This document shows, in pieces, positions 1-16,232 of a stretch of DNA of 64,000 nt. The position numbers and the translations under genes are program-made. Every line of letters starts with the position of its first letter. The first letter of the stretch is position 1. Under the pieces are notes generated by a model, which did no database searches, was not told where the DNA came from, and was given only the letters and a program-made list of their open reading frames with translations. This DNA comes from Elysia chlorotica (Eukaryota; Mollusca; Gastropoda; Plakobranchidae): contig RQTK01000047.1 of the NCBI GenBank assembly GCA_003991915.1, forward strand, positions 279,568 to 343,567. The letters are read 5' to 3'.

Positions 1-239
1 GTTGAATAAGAGAGGCCTACAACACTGGCTAGACGATGAGAGAGTTGGCTCGATCAACAGACGAACATCGGCCTACATTGCTAGACAAAAGAAAGATTCC
101 GCAGTTGATACCTGTGAATCACTTCCCCGTGTGGACTATTTTTAGCTCACAAAAGGGAAATTCCTAGCCTATGTGACGACGATGATCCACTATGTTAGAT
201 GGGCTTTTAACTCCTTTTTATGAACTTGAATGGTGTTTT

Positions 240-430
240 TGTTATTTTTTTGTTTTTGATGTTGTTGTTGTTTGTTGTTGTTGTTGTTGTTGTTGTTGTT
301 GATGATGATGATGATGTTGTTGTTGTTGTTATTGTCATTTTTGTTGGTTTTTCATGTTGTTGTTTTGTTTTGTTAAACGTGTTTTTGTTTTGTTTTGTTT
401 GTGGCGGTGTTATTGTTGTTGTTGCATTTT
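240..430 (+). repeat. TTG/GAT microsatellite
   Basis: Long TTG runs with a short GAT run at 299-315. The poly-Val/Leu and poly-Asn/Thr frames here are artefacts of the repeat. Confidence 0.9.
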
Positions 431-738
431 CCTTTTGTTCCTTATTTTTTATATTAAAATCAAGACGATGATAGTGGTCCTTGGGTCCTATTACACTCTT
501 ACATAGCGGTACTGCGAATTTCCGTGAATGTCCGTGTGACAAAAGCTGATATCTGAATTCATTAGCAGGTGGCTCAGTTAGTAATGAGTTCGGAACATCC
601 GTTATTGTCACTTGTGTCATTCAATCATTATGACTGTGTGACTAATCGTACTTTAGTCACATGCTACAGATTTTAAAAAAAGACAAAAACAACGTGCATA
701 CTCACACTTAGAAATTGGTTTTGCAAATCAGCTTTGAG

Positions 739-1776
739 GCGTTGTCTGTACACAAGTTTGCTGTCCGTATTGCTTTCTGTACTATGGATCTGCATAGCTC
801 TCGTCTTTCTGTACTGTTGTATACTTCTGGGCTGTTTCTTCTGGTTCATTCCTTGATGTTGTCTATGTATCATGCATTAGGACGTCCTCTACTCATCCTA
901 CCCTCGATCTTATCCTGTAGAGCAGCTTTCATTAGCGTGCATTTATTTCTGATGGCATTTTCTTGATGTCACTTAGAAGAAGTCTGGTAACATTCAGTTC
1001 TTTGAGAATGTTGTCTTTTGTTCTTTTATCTTTCCAAAGTATTCTTATTAGACGTCTATAGAACGACATTGTAGCACTATTGGTTTTCTTTTTATCCCTT
1101 TTTCAATGTGTCCATCCCTCCGCTTCATATGTCATGACTCAGATACATGTATAATTGTTAAGGTCTATGATTATTTTCTTTGCCATTGCAATCCTATAGT
1201 TCATATCTGTAGAGCAGTCAAAATTGTCTGTTTTATGAAGCCAAGATATTTGAAATTTTCAACACATTCTAATTTTTCATTGCCGATAACTGGTGTGTAT
1301 TCTTCTCTTTTTTTTTATTGCGTCCAGCTTCAGACTCTTTCTTTGTTTATTGTTATGGATTTGGATTGGTCATTGGCACAAATTGCTGTATCATCTGCAT
1401 ATCTTAAATTTGAAACGTTCCTATCTCCAACCATTATTGCATTGTTGTCCACGTCAGCGTCTCTTATTATCTGTTCCGATGTGGCGATAAGATATATCCC
1501 TGTCTGACGCCTTTTCCCAACTTTAAAGGGTTCAGTGTGTGTGTGCATTTTCATCTAACTTTTTGCCTTTTTATCTTGGTATAACGACTGCACTAGAGTG
1601 ACGACATGGATTGAGAAGCTCATTGTGGTTAGTCTGTTGAAAAGTTGAACGTTGTTCACGCTATCAAAAAACATTACTGTTATCAGTGAAAATTATATTT
1701 AAAAAAAAAAACAAACAAACAAAACAAAAAAACCCAACTAAGAACAATTTTCTTATTCATACTCTAGAGTTTGAAT
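739..1776 (-). mobile_element. Decayed LINE with reverse-transcriptase remnant
   Basis: Minus-strand frames, broken by several shifts, carry reverse-transcriptase pieces: VSNLRYADDTAICANDQSKS (catalytic YADD) near 1400, a FKYLG-like piece near 1250 and a PSEINARMKAALQDKIEGR-like tail near 900. These fit an RTE-like LINE. The 18-bp sequence TTGCAAATCAGCTTTGAG occurs at both 721-738 and 1777-1794 and may be the target-site duplication. Confidence 0.7.
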
Positions 1777-2159
1777 TTGCAAATCAGCTTTGAGAACTAG
1801 ATGCAGTTGTTCGTGATAAGACTAGGAGGAAGAAAATAGTTAGGCCCCTACAGTGGTACCAGTAATGCCACTTCACTGATAACACATAACCACCTCGTTG
1901 ATAATAATAATAATAATATGCCTGATATTATTAATAATGGGTGTTTGTGTGGGTTTTTGTTGTTGTTTTGTTATATCTTTTTTACTGATCGGAAAGAAAG
2001 ACATAAAGACTAAGTCAAGAATAACCCTAATGTAGATTTATTTGGAGGGGAGTTGTTTGTTTGTTTTTGTTGTTTTTTATGTTTTTGTTGTTATTGTTTT
2101 TTGTTGTTGTTTTTTTGTTTTGGTGTGAAATGTTTAATCCGCAGAGCAAGAAGTCTTTA

Positions 2160-2955
2160 TTAGGTTTTAGATTTTAGAAAAAGTTGTGTTACGACAGATA
2201 GATGATCTTTCAATCAAGAACAACTTAAAAGAACCTTTTCAGCCAGCTTACAAAAATAAGCAGTACCAAGCAGCATTACTTAGGGTAACATCGGATCTTT
2301 TATTAGCTTTTGATGAAGGGAAAGTGTCACTGCTTCCATTGCTCGGCCTATCTGCAGTATTTGACACGATTGATCACACAATTCTTTTAAAACGTTTATC
2401 AACATATCTTGGTATTCGGGGTACACTTCAAAAATGGTTTAGATCTCATTTGTCAAATCGACAGCAACAAATATTAATCAATACACAAACATCGACCCCT
2501 AAGACTATGAAATTCCATGTTCCTCAAGGTTCCGCTTCCAGACCAGTTTTTACAATCATTTCTGTATTCATTATATTCCCAGCCCCTCACAAATAGTATA
2601 TCAAAAAGTATTTCTGACTATACACATGCCATTTCCTTTATTCCACAAACTATTTAGTAATAAAGGTATTAGACATAACTCTGAGAAATATATTCTGGTG
2701 CTTTTGTATATATGTACCATCTGTTTTCTACTACTTCCCCATGATCGAATATTTATTTAATTATGATTTTATAATACCACTTCAGTTGCTAGTTATTTAC
2801 AGTTATTCTTAATGTTTATGTATTTTACCGCTTTTAATATCTGTATTTGCACTATAATTTTAGCGAAATGTATTTTTATTGATTAAAAAAAAATGAAAAG
2901 CGCTTCACGCAACCTTATGGGAAATCTGTTATATAAATGCAATTTATTATCTGGA
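2160..2955 (+). mobile_element. CR1/Jockey-like LINE, truncated
   Basis: Frame 2186-2596 shows reverse-transcriptase blocks: LSAVFDTIDHTILLKRLSTY (a motif A form, AFDTIDH), LQKWFRSHLSNRQQQILIN and VPQGSASRPVF (GVPQGSVLGP-like). The 3' end at about 2895-2955 has AAAAGCGCTTCACGC and ATATAAATGCAATTTATTAT, typical of molluscan CR1-like tails. The YADD part and both termini are lost. Confidence 0.75.
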
Positions 2956-3409
2956 AACCCCCAATTTCGATCCCAAGATTAAACTTCCTGGTTGTATCAG
3001 TGTCGATTTAATGAGTTTGCTGATAGCCTACAGGTCGTGGCACTGTCTCTGTGTGGACACTGATGAAAAGGAAGCATAATACTTGCAATACTAACGTTGC
3101 CTTCGTTGATGTCTGTTGTTCGTTTGTTGCTATTGTTGGTTTAGTTTACGAGTGTGTTTTGTTGATGCTATCAGTTTATCTTTATTGATATGTTTAATAT
3201 CAATGCTGCTGCCAGTCAAACTATTAGGTAAGAACGGCGACCCGATGGATGATATAGCCCGAGATTATGATAAGAAACCGTGTTTTTTACTGACTGACTT
3301 ACTTCGCCCCAGGTGTCGGCTATGAACACATTTGAAGTATAGATATTTGTTTAGTTAAAGAAAAGCTCTATTATGGTGTAAGTTTTACTTGTTTACCAAG
3401 CAGGATCAT

Positions 3410-3625
3410 ATACGGCGGTGAGTCCCAGAACTAGCGTCTTATAATTGTACATGCTGCCACACAGAGACAGGACGGAGAGTTCGGGATTTTTCTCTGTCAA
3501 GTTGCACTTACACCGACCCAACTACTAAGGTACAAACTCCGACAAATGAATAAATCCAATCGAAGCGGAGGCCTTCCGATTAGAAACCTAACGCCATTAT
3601 ACCATTGGCGCCACCTCACCCCAAA
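3410..3625 (-). mobile_element. tRNA-derived SINE
   Basis: Read on the minus strand: a tRNA-like head (TGGCGCCAATGGTATAATGG, then CGCTTCGATT as a B-box-like end, about 3551-3612), then the shared body with CTGTCTCTGTGTGGCAGCAT and CTGGGACTCACCGCCG. The head lies in the duplicated target of the RTE insertion. Confidence 0.65.
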
Positions 3626-3679
3626 AGAGCTCTTCATAGAAAACAGAAAATTGTTGATGTTGCACATATCACATTAGAG
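3551..3679 (+). repeat. 129-bp direct repeat, left copy (target-site duplication)
   Basis: Starts TAAATCCAATCGAAGCGG and ends ATCACATTAGAG. Identical to 3894-4022. It contains the tRNA-like head of a minus-strand SINE, so the target was an existing SINE. Confidence 0.9.
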
Positions 3680-3893
3680 GAACAGGGCAACATCACCCGT
3701 ACAGCCTTCACTGGACACCGGAGGGGAGAAGAAAGAGGGGGCGGCCTAAAAACACCTGGAGGCGCACGGTGGAGAGCGAGCTGAAGACCATGAAGCACAC
3801 GTGGAGTTCGGTGCAAAGGCTGGCCCAGAACAGACAGGAGTGGAGATCCTTTGTTGCTGCCCTACATGCCATGAGGCATAAATGATGAGTGAG
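3680..3893 (+). mobile_element. Very short 5'-truncated RTE LINE tail
   Basis: 214 bp encoding the last codons of an RTE ORF: RGRPKNTWRRTVESELKTMK then WRSFVAALHAMRHK and a stop, followed by ATGATGAGTGAG. It is flanked by a perfect 129-bp direct repeat. Confidence 0.8.
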
Positions 3894-4022
3894 TAAATCC
3901 AATCGAAGCGGAGGCCTTCCGATTAGAAACCTAACGCCATTATACCATTGGCGCCACCTCACCCCAAAAGAGCTCTTCATAGAAAACAGAAAATTGTTGA
4001 TGTTGCACATATCACATTAGAG
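3894..4022 (+). repeat. 129-bp direct repeat, right copy (target-site duplication)
   Basis: No mismatch with 3551-3679 was seen, so the RTE insertion between them is probably young or the copies have been kept alike. Confidence 0.9.
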
Positions 4023-4218
4023 AACTACATAATATTGTATTATACACGTATTCGATAATCATATTACCTTGAGAAGTAAGGCTACTTCTTTAAATGAACA
4101 TCTTTTTCTTATCTACGGAAAGTTTAAAAAACAAAAACAAAAAACAAACGAACGAAAAAAAGCAACAAAAAGCAAAAAAAACAACAAAACAAAAAAACAA
4201 AAAAAAAACAAACAAACG

Positions 4219-4431
4219 GAAGTTATAAATTTTGAAAAGTTTAATAAACCTCCTGGTACAACTATCAAAGTCAACCGAGGACAAGGTCCAAGAGTAAACC
4301 AAACAAAAAGAACTGCTAACGGTCATATTTTTTCATTGGCTTATCGTGATGAAATGGGCCGATTTCACAGTGTTTGTTCCCATAAACTAGCAAAATTCAT
4401 ACATATGACTCTTGCACTTTTGCAATTATGA
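4219..4431 (+). other. Unrecognised coding-like fragment
   Basis: Open frame continuing out of an A-rich tract: EVINFEKFNKPPGTTIKVNR, GQGPRVNQTKRTANGHIFSL, AYRDEMGRFHSVCSHKLAKF. It looks more protein-like than its surroundings but was not placed in any family. A TE remnant is possible. Confidence 0.25.
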
Positions 4432-4587
4432 ATGGTATTGGCAGGGAGAAGGGTACACATTATTGTACTTTTATATTTGGAATATCCTGTATTTTATCAG
4501 AGTTAGTGGTCCTCTCAACAACAACTCATCATCCTATACATCTCTCTGTCTCTGTTTCTCTCTCTATGTGTGTGTGTGTATATATAT

Positions 4588-4728
4588 ATTGAGAGAGACA
4601 CAAAGAGACAGAGAGACAGAGAAACAGAGAGAGAGGCAGAGAGACCGAGAGACAGAGAAACAGAGAGAGAGACACAGAGACAGAGAAACACAGAGAGAGG
4701 CAGAGAGACAGAGAAACACAGAGAGAGT

Positions 4729-4786
<58 letters not shown>
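4588..4786 (+). repeat. GA-rich microsatellite
   Basis: GAGACA-type imperfect repeats pass into a pure GA run at 4733-4783. Confidence 0.95.
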
Positions 4787-5118
4787 TAGGCTACTGTACT
4801 GTGGAAATCAAATTTAATAGTTATCGATTACTGGTAGAATTAGTCTCAATCTTGTACGAATGGGCGATTTCCAACACATGGTTCCGTTCCGAATACGATC
4901 GGCTTATTTACATAAATTGCAGTTTTTTTCAACAAAGCACACTAAAAAGATAAATTGCTTAACATATAATATTTTTTAACACAAATTTTGACGGCAATTA
5001 ATTTTGTTTGGTCTTATCTTGAGCTTAACAACCACGAAACCAAAATATTTTTAAAAACCAAAATGCCCACCTTTTTAGGTCTCAATGTTCTAGGCATTTC
5101 TTCCGGTTCCGTCTACGT

Positions 5119-10433
<5,315 letters not shown>

Positions 10434-10439
10434 GTTTGA

Positions 10440-12020
10440 TTCAAACTATGCCTGGCTTTGTTTTTCTTTTCTTTCCTTCAGCCTTATTAACATTGGATAG
10501 TCTTTGTTTATTTTAATTTCTGACATTAAATATAAATGGAATGTGCCATAAGCTCAATCATATTTGTCTGTAAGAGCAACTAAGCTTTATTCTACTTCTA
10601 GTTCTCAAGAAAGATCCTAGATGGCGATGTCATACCATAGAGTTCAGTCACATCATAGTTTATACTGACAATGTCCCAACCATACATGTAGAAAATATGA
10701 TCACGGGGTCTCGTTTTCTACTGTAAATACAGGTTCACTGCGAAAGTTTTGAAATTGCATCACATGTCTGTACACTTAAAATGTAACCACTGGAAGAACG
10801 CTGTATAACTCCATCCCTGATTTTTCGTCTTTTTATAAAATATCTTTGATCCAACAAACTACATGTGATCTCATAAACGTAATTGATGTTGTGTAGTGCA
10901 CAGTAAAAGGTATGGGTTGTATAAAAAAAAAGAGTAGCAAATGGTCGCTGAGGACTGATATCTTGGCATCCAAATTTTATTCATTCTTTTAAAACTTGAC
11001 CATTAAAATGTGTCGTAGTGTAGGTTATATCTGTTACTTTGTTAGTATGGCCATTTTTTCGGTGCAACTTAACTATTGCAGGGATAATACTTTTTATAGT
11101 GAGATAAACTGATTCGAGAGACAGAAAACTTCAGTACATTGTATACAAATTACAATACACAATCATAAAATGATGTATACATTATTACATAGTGATACTG
11201 ACACTGACAGCAGATGTACAGTAAAAGAAATAAAAATACATTCACATGATTGCATTATATTCATAAAATAAATAAGTATAAATAAAGCCATAGTAACAGT
11301 TAGACTTGGGCAGATTCCTATTTATGTATTCTAATTGTATGTACGTGTAATATTTAAAAAAAGAAGTTAGATTTAGACTCACTGCGCATAGGAAATAGAT
11401 TTTTAATATTACTTTTTAGTGTAGGTATTCAATTCAAGCAAAGCATGTATAACCTAGGCCTGAAAAAATTGAACTTGAAGTAGTCATTCACAATGATTCA
11501 GTAGAACTTCTAGAACATAGAAATGTGAGTAACATTACTAACAATGTATAGTCCTTATGAACTACCTGCGCCCAATCACGGCTAAGCTAACAACAAAGCA
11601 ACATATTTCAGTGAGTGGACAGAGAAAGACCACGGGACGATACAAAGACAGACAGATACGGTAAAACATAAAATTTGAGTGAGGAAAAATACTGTAAAGA
11701 ATCGAGATACAAACAAACGAATAGCTCACACATAGCATGTTTGCCACGATAATATAATAATAAAAACATGTAATTAGGGCCATATTATAATGTAAAAAAG
11801 GCCAATTAGTGCTTAATTTATTGTTAATTTGTTTTGACAAAACCAGGTCTGTTTTATTACTATTTTGCTTTCATTGCAAAATAATAGGCTACTATTAGTC
11901 TAGTATTAACGTCGAAATAGTTTTGCGGCAAAAATTCCTGCACTCCCAGCTGAGTACAAAATATTTCCTCTATGTTGATTCAATTTTTTTAAACTAGAAA
12001 TTAGAATTGCAATGTAGATA
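10440..12020. other. RPS9 downstream intergenic DNA
   Basis: AT-rich, with no coding signal or repeat that could be recognised. Confidence 0.6.
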
Positions 12021-12025
12021 TCCCC

Positions 12026-12105
12026 CTTTTTTTTAGCTATTGAACTTGTTGAAGTAACCGGTCTAATAACTGAGGAAGAAAAATGTAGTCCTGTAATTTA
12101 TAGTT
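12026..12105 (+). repeat. 80-bp direct repeat, left copy
   Basis: Begins with CTTTTTTTTAGCTATTGAAC and ends TGTAATTTATAGTT; identical to 12939-13018. It starts with a polypyrimidine-AG, like a splice acceptor, and stays open as AIELVEVTGLITEEEKCSPV. Confidence 0.85.
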
Positions 12106-12574
12106 GTAGTTAATATTGAAAGCACAACCTTTGCTTTTACAAGAGTATACTTTAAGGTTTTAGGTTAAGTTTATAGAGAATTCGGGAAGCGAGATGCCGC
12201 ACGAGGGGCACTCGCGCGAGCTAAACTAGCGCTGAATCGCTGGTGCGGGTGGTGTACATAGCGAACTCGGGAAGAGCATGCCGAACAACAATGGTTTATA
12301 AGGAATAACTGGAACTGCACATTTTGGAGTGTTTTAAACACATGTGCTTTGTTGTGAAGTAAGGATGATTATATTGGAGTTCAATTTTATACTTCTTTTT
12401 CTGTATTAAATTAATTTTAATACATTTCATTTGAAATTAAATATGAAAATGATCCAGTCAATGTTAAAGAAAAAAAGGAGAAGAAGAGAGACCTACAGAC
12501 ATACAGGAAAATAAACACACAAACAGACAGACAGGCGGGCGTAAAGACACACAGAGACACACACAAAAAGGATA

Positions 12575-12630
12575 GTTGAATGGATGGATGGATAGATCGG
12601 TGGATGGATGGATGGACGGATGGATGGAGG
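12575..12630 (+). repeat. GGAT microsatellite
   Basis: TGGATGGATGGATAG and GATGGATGGATGGACGGATG repeats. Confidence 0.9.
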
Positions 12631-12719
12631 GTCCCATATCGACGGCCTATTGAACACAGCAGTAATAAGGTGGTCGACATCCATCTTTCTTGACTTGTGT
12701 AGTCACAAAAACTGCACAC

Positions 12720-12920
12720 ATACAACTACACTTCCTTGCGCGGCAAGGCGCGAGACGCTGGAAAAGAATTCACGTTTGATTCTGGAAACTTTTCCCGCCG
12801 CTCGGCAAATCTATCGCGTCGCGAGACCCGCGTTGTCTATGTATGCGTACAGAGAAAAGTGAGAGACATTACTCGCGCGTGGGTTCCCGCAACTTGCGTT
12901 CTCTATAAACGTTGCCTAAG
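12720..12920. promoter_or_regulatory. CpG-rich stretch between RPS9 and CCZ1
   Basis: Locally dense CpG (GCGCGGCAAGGCGCGAGACG, CCCGCCGCTCGGC, CGCGTCGCGAGACCCGCG) in otherwise AT-rich DNA. It may be a promoter or enhancer, or part of an inserted element, since it lies between the two 80-bp repeats. Confidence 0.25.
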
Positions 12921-12938
12921 ACCTGTTGCTCTTATATC

Positions 12939-13018
12939 CTTTTTTTTAGCTATTGAACTTGTTGAAGTAACCGGTCTAATAACTGAGGAAGAAAAATGTA
13001 GTCCTGTAATTTATAGTT
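12939..13018 (+). repeat. 80-bp direct repeat, right copy
   Basis: Same 80 bp as 12026-12105. Here the frame goes on to a stop at 13069-13071. Between the copies lie 833 bp with CpG-rich parts (12190-12290, 12730-12900) and a GGAT microsatellite. Confidence 0.85.
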
Positions 13019-13339
13019 TAGCAAAGGCATTATTTATGATTATGGAATACAGTACCCGTTTGTCTCTCTGACAAAACAATTTTGATTGTAAATATCAAAT
13101 CAAAGGGCTTGATTTCAAAGATGAGAAGGGAAAAAAGACCTGAATGTTTATGTTGCTTGAATAATGATCATTTCTTGGAAGAAAAAAAAAAAAAAGGGTT
13201 CAAAGAAAGGAATGCCTTCCCTCTCTGTCTCACTTTCTCTTTTTCCCTTGCTTTGCTTGGCCGTCTCTCTGTTCTTCCTCTCTGTCCTCCCTGTGGCCCC
13301 TGTCTTTATCTCCACCCTCTATCTACCTCTCTATCTTTT

Positions 13340-13368
13340 ACTACCCCCCCCCCCCCCCCCCCTCTCCC

Positions 13369-13425
<57 letters not shown>

Positions 13426-13440
13426 ATGTGTGGGTGTGTG
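13340..13440 (+). repeat. Poly-C and CT microsatellite
   Basis: A C run near 13345-13362 is followed by CT repeats to 13425 and a short GT run. Confidence 0.9.
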
Positions 13441-13989
13441 TAAACATGCTGTTAACACATTAAGGATGCATTTTTTTTATTTTAACATCACCATTCTTAG
13501 ACGAGTACTCGAATTGTGAATTAACGCTATAATATTAAAGCTTTAATCTCTAAGTCAAAGTAAACAAAGGCAACTGATCTAGCAATATCAAGAGTGCCTT
13601 TGACTCTTTGCAAAAAGTTGGAAAGAAGCTTTTTTTTGCCAGGGATTTGTTATTGAAACCAGATGCGTGCAACATGCACACACCTTATAAGTTATATTCA
13701 GAGCAAGAGCGAGCAACAGTAATAGTGCCATTAACTTTAAATACTGAAGATACTTATAATTATACATGTAGTAATAATATACACCAGTCTAATATTTTTC
13801 ACCAGATTTTTTTAAATTTCCATTTACTGTAAGTGTAACACTCCACAGAACTATGAATCATGCTTATTCTAGAACTACTGTAGAAGTAAAAAAATCTGAA
13901 GTCTCTCAGTCTATGTCGAGTTTTGATGTTCATCAGCAATGGTAGAAAAAGTAGGGCAGCAGCAGCAGCAGCGGTAGTAGAAGAAGTAG

Positions 13990-14155
13990 TAGTAGTTGTT
14001 GTTGTTAAACCGGTTTAACGTCCAACATCAGCACTATATTATATGCTATATTGTGGACGGATCCCAGGACTAACGTCTGACAAATTATGTGCTGCCACAC
14101 GCGAGACAGGGCGGGGATGCCATGACTCCTGTCTCATCCGGTCACATATAATGAC
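13990..14155 (-). mobile_element. SINE body copy
   Basis: Plus-strand text TTTAACGTCCAACATCAGCA, TATTGTGGACGGATCCCAGG, ACTAACGTCTGACAA, GTGCTGCCACACGCGAGACA and CTGTCTCATCCGGTCACAT. A trinucleotide tail lies on the left. No tRNA head follows. Confidence 0.75.
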
Positions 14156-14159
14156 AAGA

Positions 14160-14216
14160 AGTAGTAGTAGTAGTAGGCCTAGTAGTAGTAGTAGTAGTCG
14201 TCGTCGTAGTAGTATG
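14160..14216 (+). repeat. AGT/CGT trinucleotide repeat
   Basis: AGTAGTAGTAGTAG runs next to the SINE copy at 13990-14155. Confidence 0.85.
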
Positions 14217-14802
14217 CAAGGCAAAAAATAATTTGAAATAGGTATAGTGCAGCTCTAAGAATACAAAACGATACAAAGACGTAAGCTCTCGATCTGTAAG
14301 TCTTCATCAGGCAATTAAACAATGTATACCTGCACAATAAGATTTTACATGTAAGAGATAAAATGAGATACAGTGTATACAATAAAGTAAAATGGATACA
14401 TGTACATAGATCATGATTATAAAATATCTAATTGTAAAATAAAAGCAACGGTAGTAAAGAAATCAAATATAGATCCGAAAAGAGAGTCAAATTAATCAAT
14501 AAGAGATACATGTAGCTCCCTTAGGGGCCAATGCCAACTTGCCAAGTCACTGAATTAAACAATGTTGCATTTAATTTAAAAGTAATCTTGGGAAAGTTAA
14601 ATAATTTTAGTGAATGGGCTGATGGCCGATTGAGAAGTTCACTTTGATTAGGCCCATTACATATAATATATACATGTAAGCCTATCAAAATATGTAAGAT
14701 GTTTATGGAGGCCTACAGGGGCTGGAAGGATAGCTAAGACAGGGGGATTTTCATGTGGATTATGTCGAAGGCTACGTTTGACACAACGGACAAACCAACA
14801 TA

Positions 14803-14870
14803 ATGGTGGTGGTGGTGATGATGCCATGATGATGATGATAATGATGATGATGATGATGATGATGATGATG
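14803..14870 (+). repeat. GGT/GAT trinucleotide repeat
   Basis: GGTGGTGGTGGTGATGATG followed by a GAT run. Confidence 0.85.
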
Positions 14871-14999
14871 GTCCTTCTTGGTTTTTGTCATAAATCTAGT
14901 TATATTGGATATGTATGAATAATATGGACAAATTGTGGAAGAACCGCCCAAGCATGTACGAACCAGAATGCCAAATGTAAACTAGTACACATAGAAACG

Positions 15000-15350
15000 C
15001 CGGCCACGCATGCAACTCAGTATTTAAATAGGAACCGCGAACAGACCAAAAGGTCTACATCGCGGAAAAGTCAAGTGTGAATAATACTAACTACATGAGT
15101 ATTATTTTTTTTTTACACAATCTGTTCCTTTGTGTGCTACGTTCGATGCACGTACAGATTTTGTTTCTGCGCTCTTCAGTCGTGAGAGTTCATAGCGTTA
15201 TCTAAAAATAATCTCTGTGATTGGCCAGCAGTAAAACTGATTAACGCCCTTTTAATCCCTTCATGGTTCATAGAACAAAAAACGTAGAACAAACAAAATG
15301 CAATGGAAACTCGTGACCAACGAACAATAACAAATCTAATGTAGATTTTT
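15000..15350 (+). promoter_or_regulatory. CCZ1: Possible CCZ1 promoter region
   Basis: Contains CpG-bearing GCCGGCCACGCATGC and ACATCGCGG, a reverse CCAAT box (GTGATTGGCCAG at about 15217), and a downstream CTAG-rich cluster like those near the other two genes. The missing first CCZ1 exon should lie near here, but no matching peptide was found. Confidence 0.3.
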
Positions 15351-15353
15351 ATT

Positions 15354-15615
15354 TAGGTCTAAATCTAGACCTTAATGTAGAGTTTGGATGCGAATCATTA
15401 AATTGATCAAAGTCTAGATTTATTATTTTTTTTGCTCTGTATCTTCGATTTATCTATTCTAGATCTAGATTCTAGATCAATCGACATAACCTTAATTTAT
15501 AATAATATTAGACTTGTAGCTGTCCAGATGTAAGATCTATATCTTTACTTTACAGGATATACTTATCAGTTTTATATCTTGGCTCCAGAGACCTAGATCT
15601 ATAGTGTAGATCTAG
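15354..15615. repeat. CTAG/TCTAGATC-rich cluster upstream of CCZ1
   Basis: AAATCTAGACC, AAGTCTAGATT, TATTCTAGATCTAGATTCTA near 15460, AGACCTAGATCTATAG and TGTAGATCTAGC. Confidence 0.8.
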
Positions 15616-15866
15616 CTATACTCCTATAGGTTGTTCCCTATAAACAATCCAGTCAACCATAGGGAATTGAAGGAGAATCTTCCATCCTGTGGCCTTAGAA
15701 ATGGCTTCTACTTCAAGTGGATCAATATCTCTTCTAAACTTCTTTGTATTCAACACTGAGTATGGACCAAGGGAAGGAGAGGTTTGTTTCAATGACTTTA
15801 ATGTCAAGCCCATAACTTCATGTTTTGAATGTAAATGAACACCTTGAAATATAGATTTCTGGGTGC
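15616..15866 (-). other. Unrecognised open frame beside the Merlin insertion
   Basis: Minus-strand frame of about 83 codons from the Merlin junction to a stop at 15616, e.g. KSIFQGVHLHSKHEVMGLTL and FPMVDWIVYREQPIGV. Its composition looks protein-like and the Merlin insertion cuts its upstream end. No family was recognised; it may be an older pseudogene or chance. Confidence 0.25.
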
Positions 15867-16064
15867 ATTTTTTGGGCACTCCTTGAGTTTTGTGGTCCAT
15901 AGCCTGTGGGCTATCAAATGGATGGGTGGGTGGAATCCGATGAGTGTGTGAGTGGGATTCAGTAACAGCGGAGTCAGCACCAGTGGAGATAGAGAGACAG
16001 ACAGAGCAAGCGAGTGAGAGAGAGAGAGAGTTTTGAGTTGGTCGCTTAACATAATTTTATATAT

Positions 16065-16135
16065 AACTTCAGTGCTATGTGGGCTCTATTATGGACGGGC
16101 CCCAAGACTGTCATCTGCCAATTTTATGTGCTTGT
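16065..16135 (-). mobile_element. SINE fragment inside the Merlin element
   Basis: CAGTGCTATGTGGGCTC, TATTATGGACGGGCCCCAAG and GCCAATTTTATGTGCT match the SINE body. It lies within 15875-17460, so it was inserted into, or captured by, the Merlin copy. Confidence 0.6.
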
Positions 16136-16232
16136 GTATTTGCATCCCTACACCCCTTCCCCGCCTGCATTGCACCTGTGTTCAAATAAACAATAATTAA
16201 ATGGCTCCATGTCTTTTTGAAGGTAACATGCT

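Noticed and set aside
220-620. Poly-Val/Leu and poly-Thr/Asn proteins
   Set aside because: Translations of a TTG/GAT microsatellite.
4412-4953. Glu/Arg/Gln-repeat proteins
   Set aside because: Translations of the GA-rich microsatellite.
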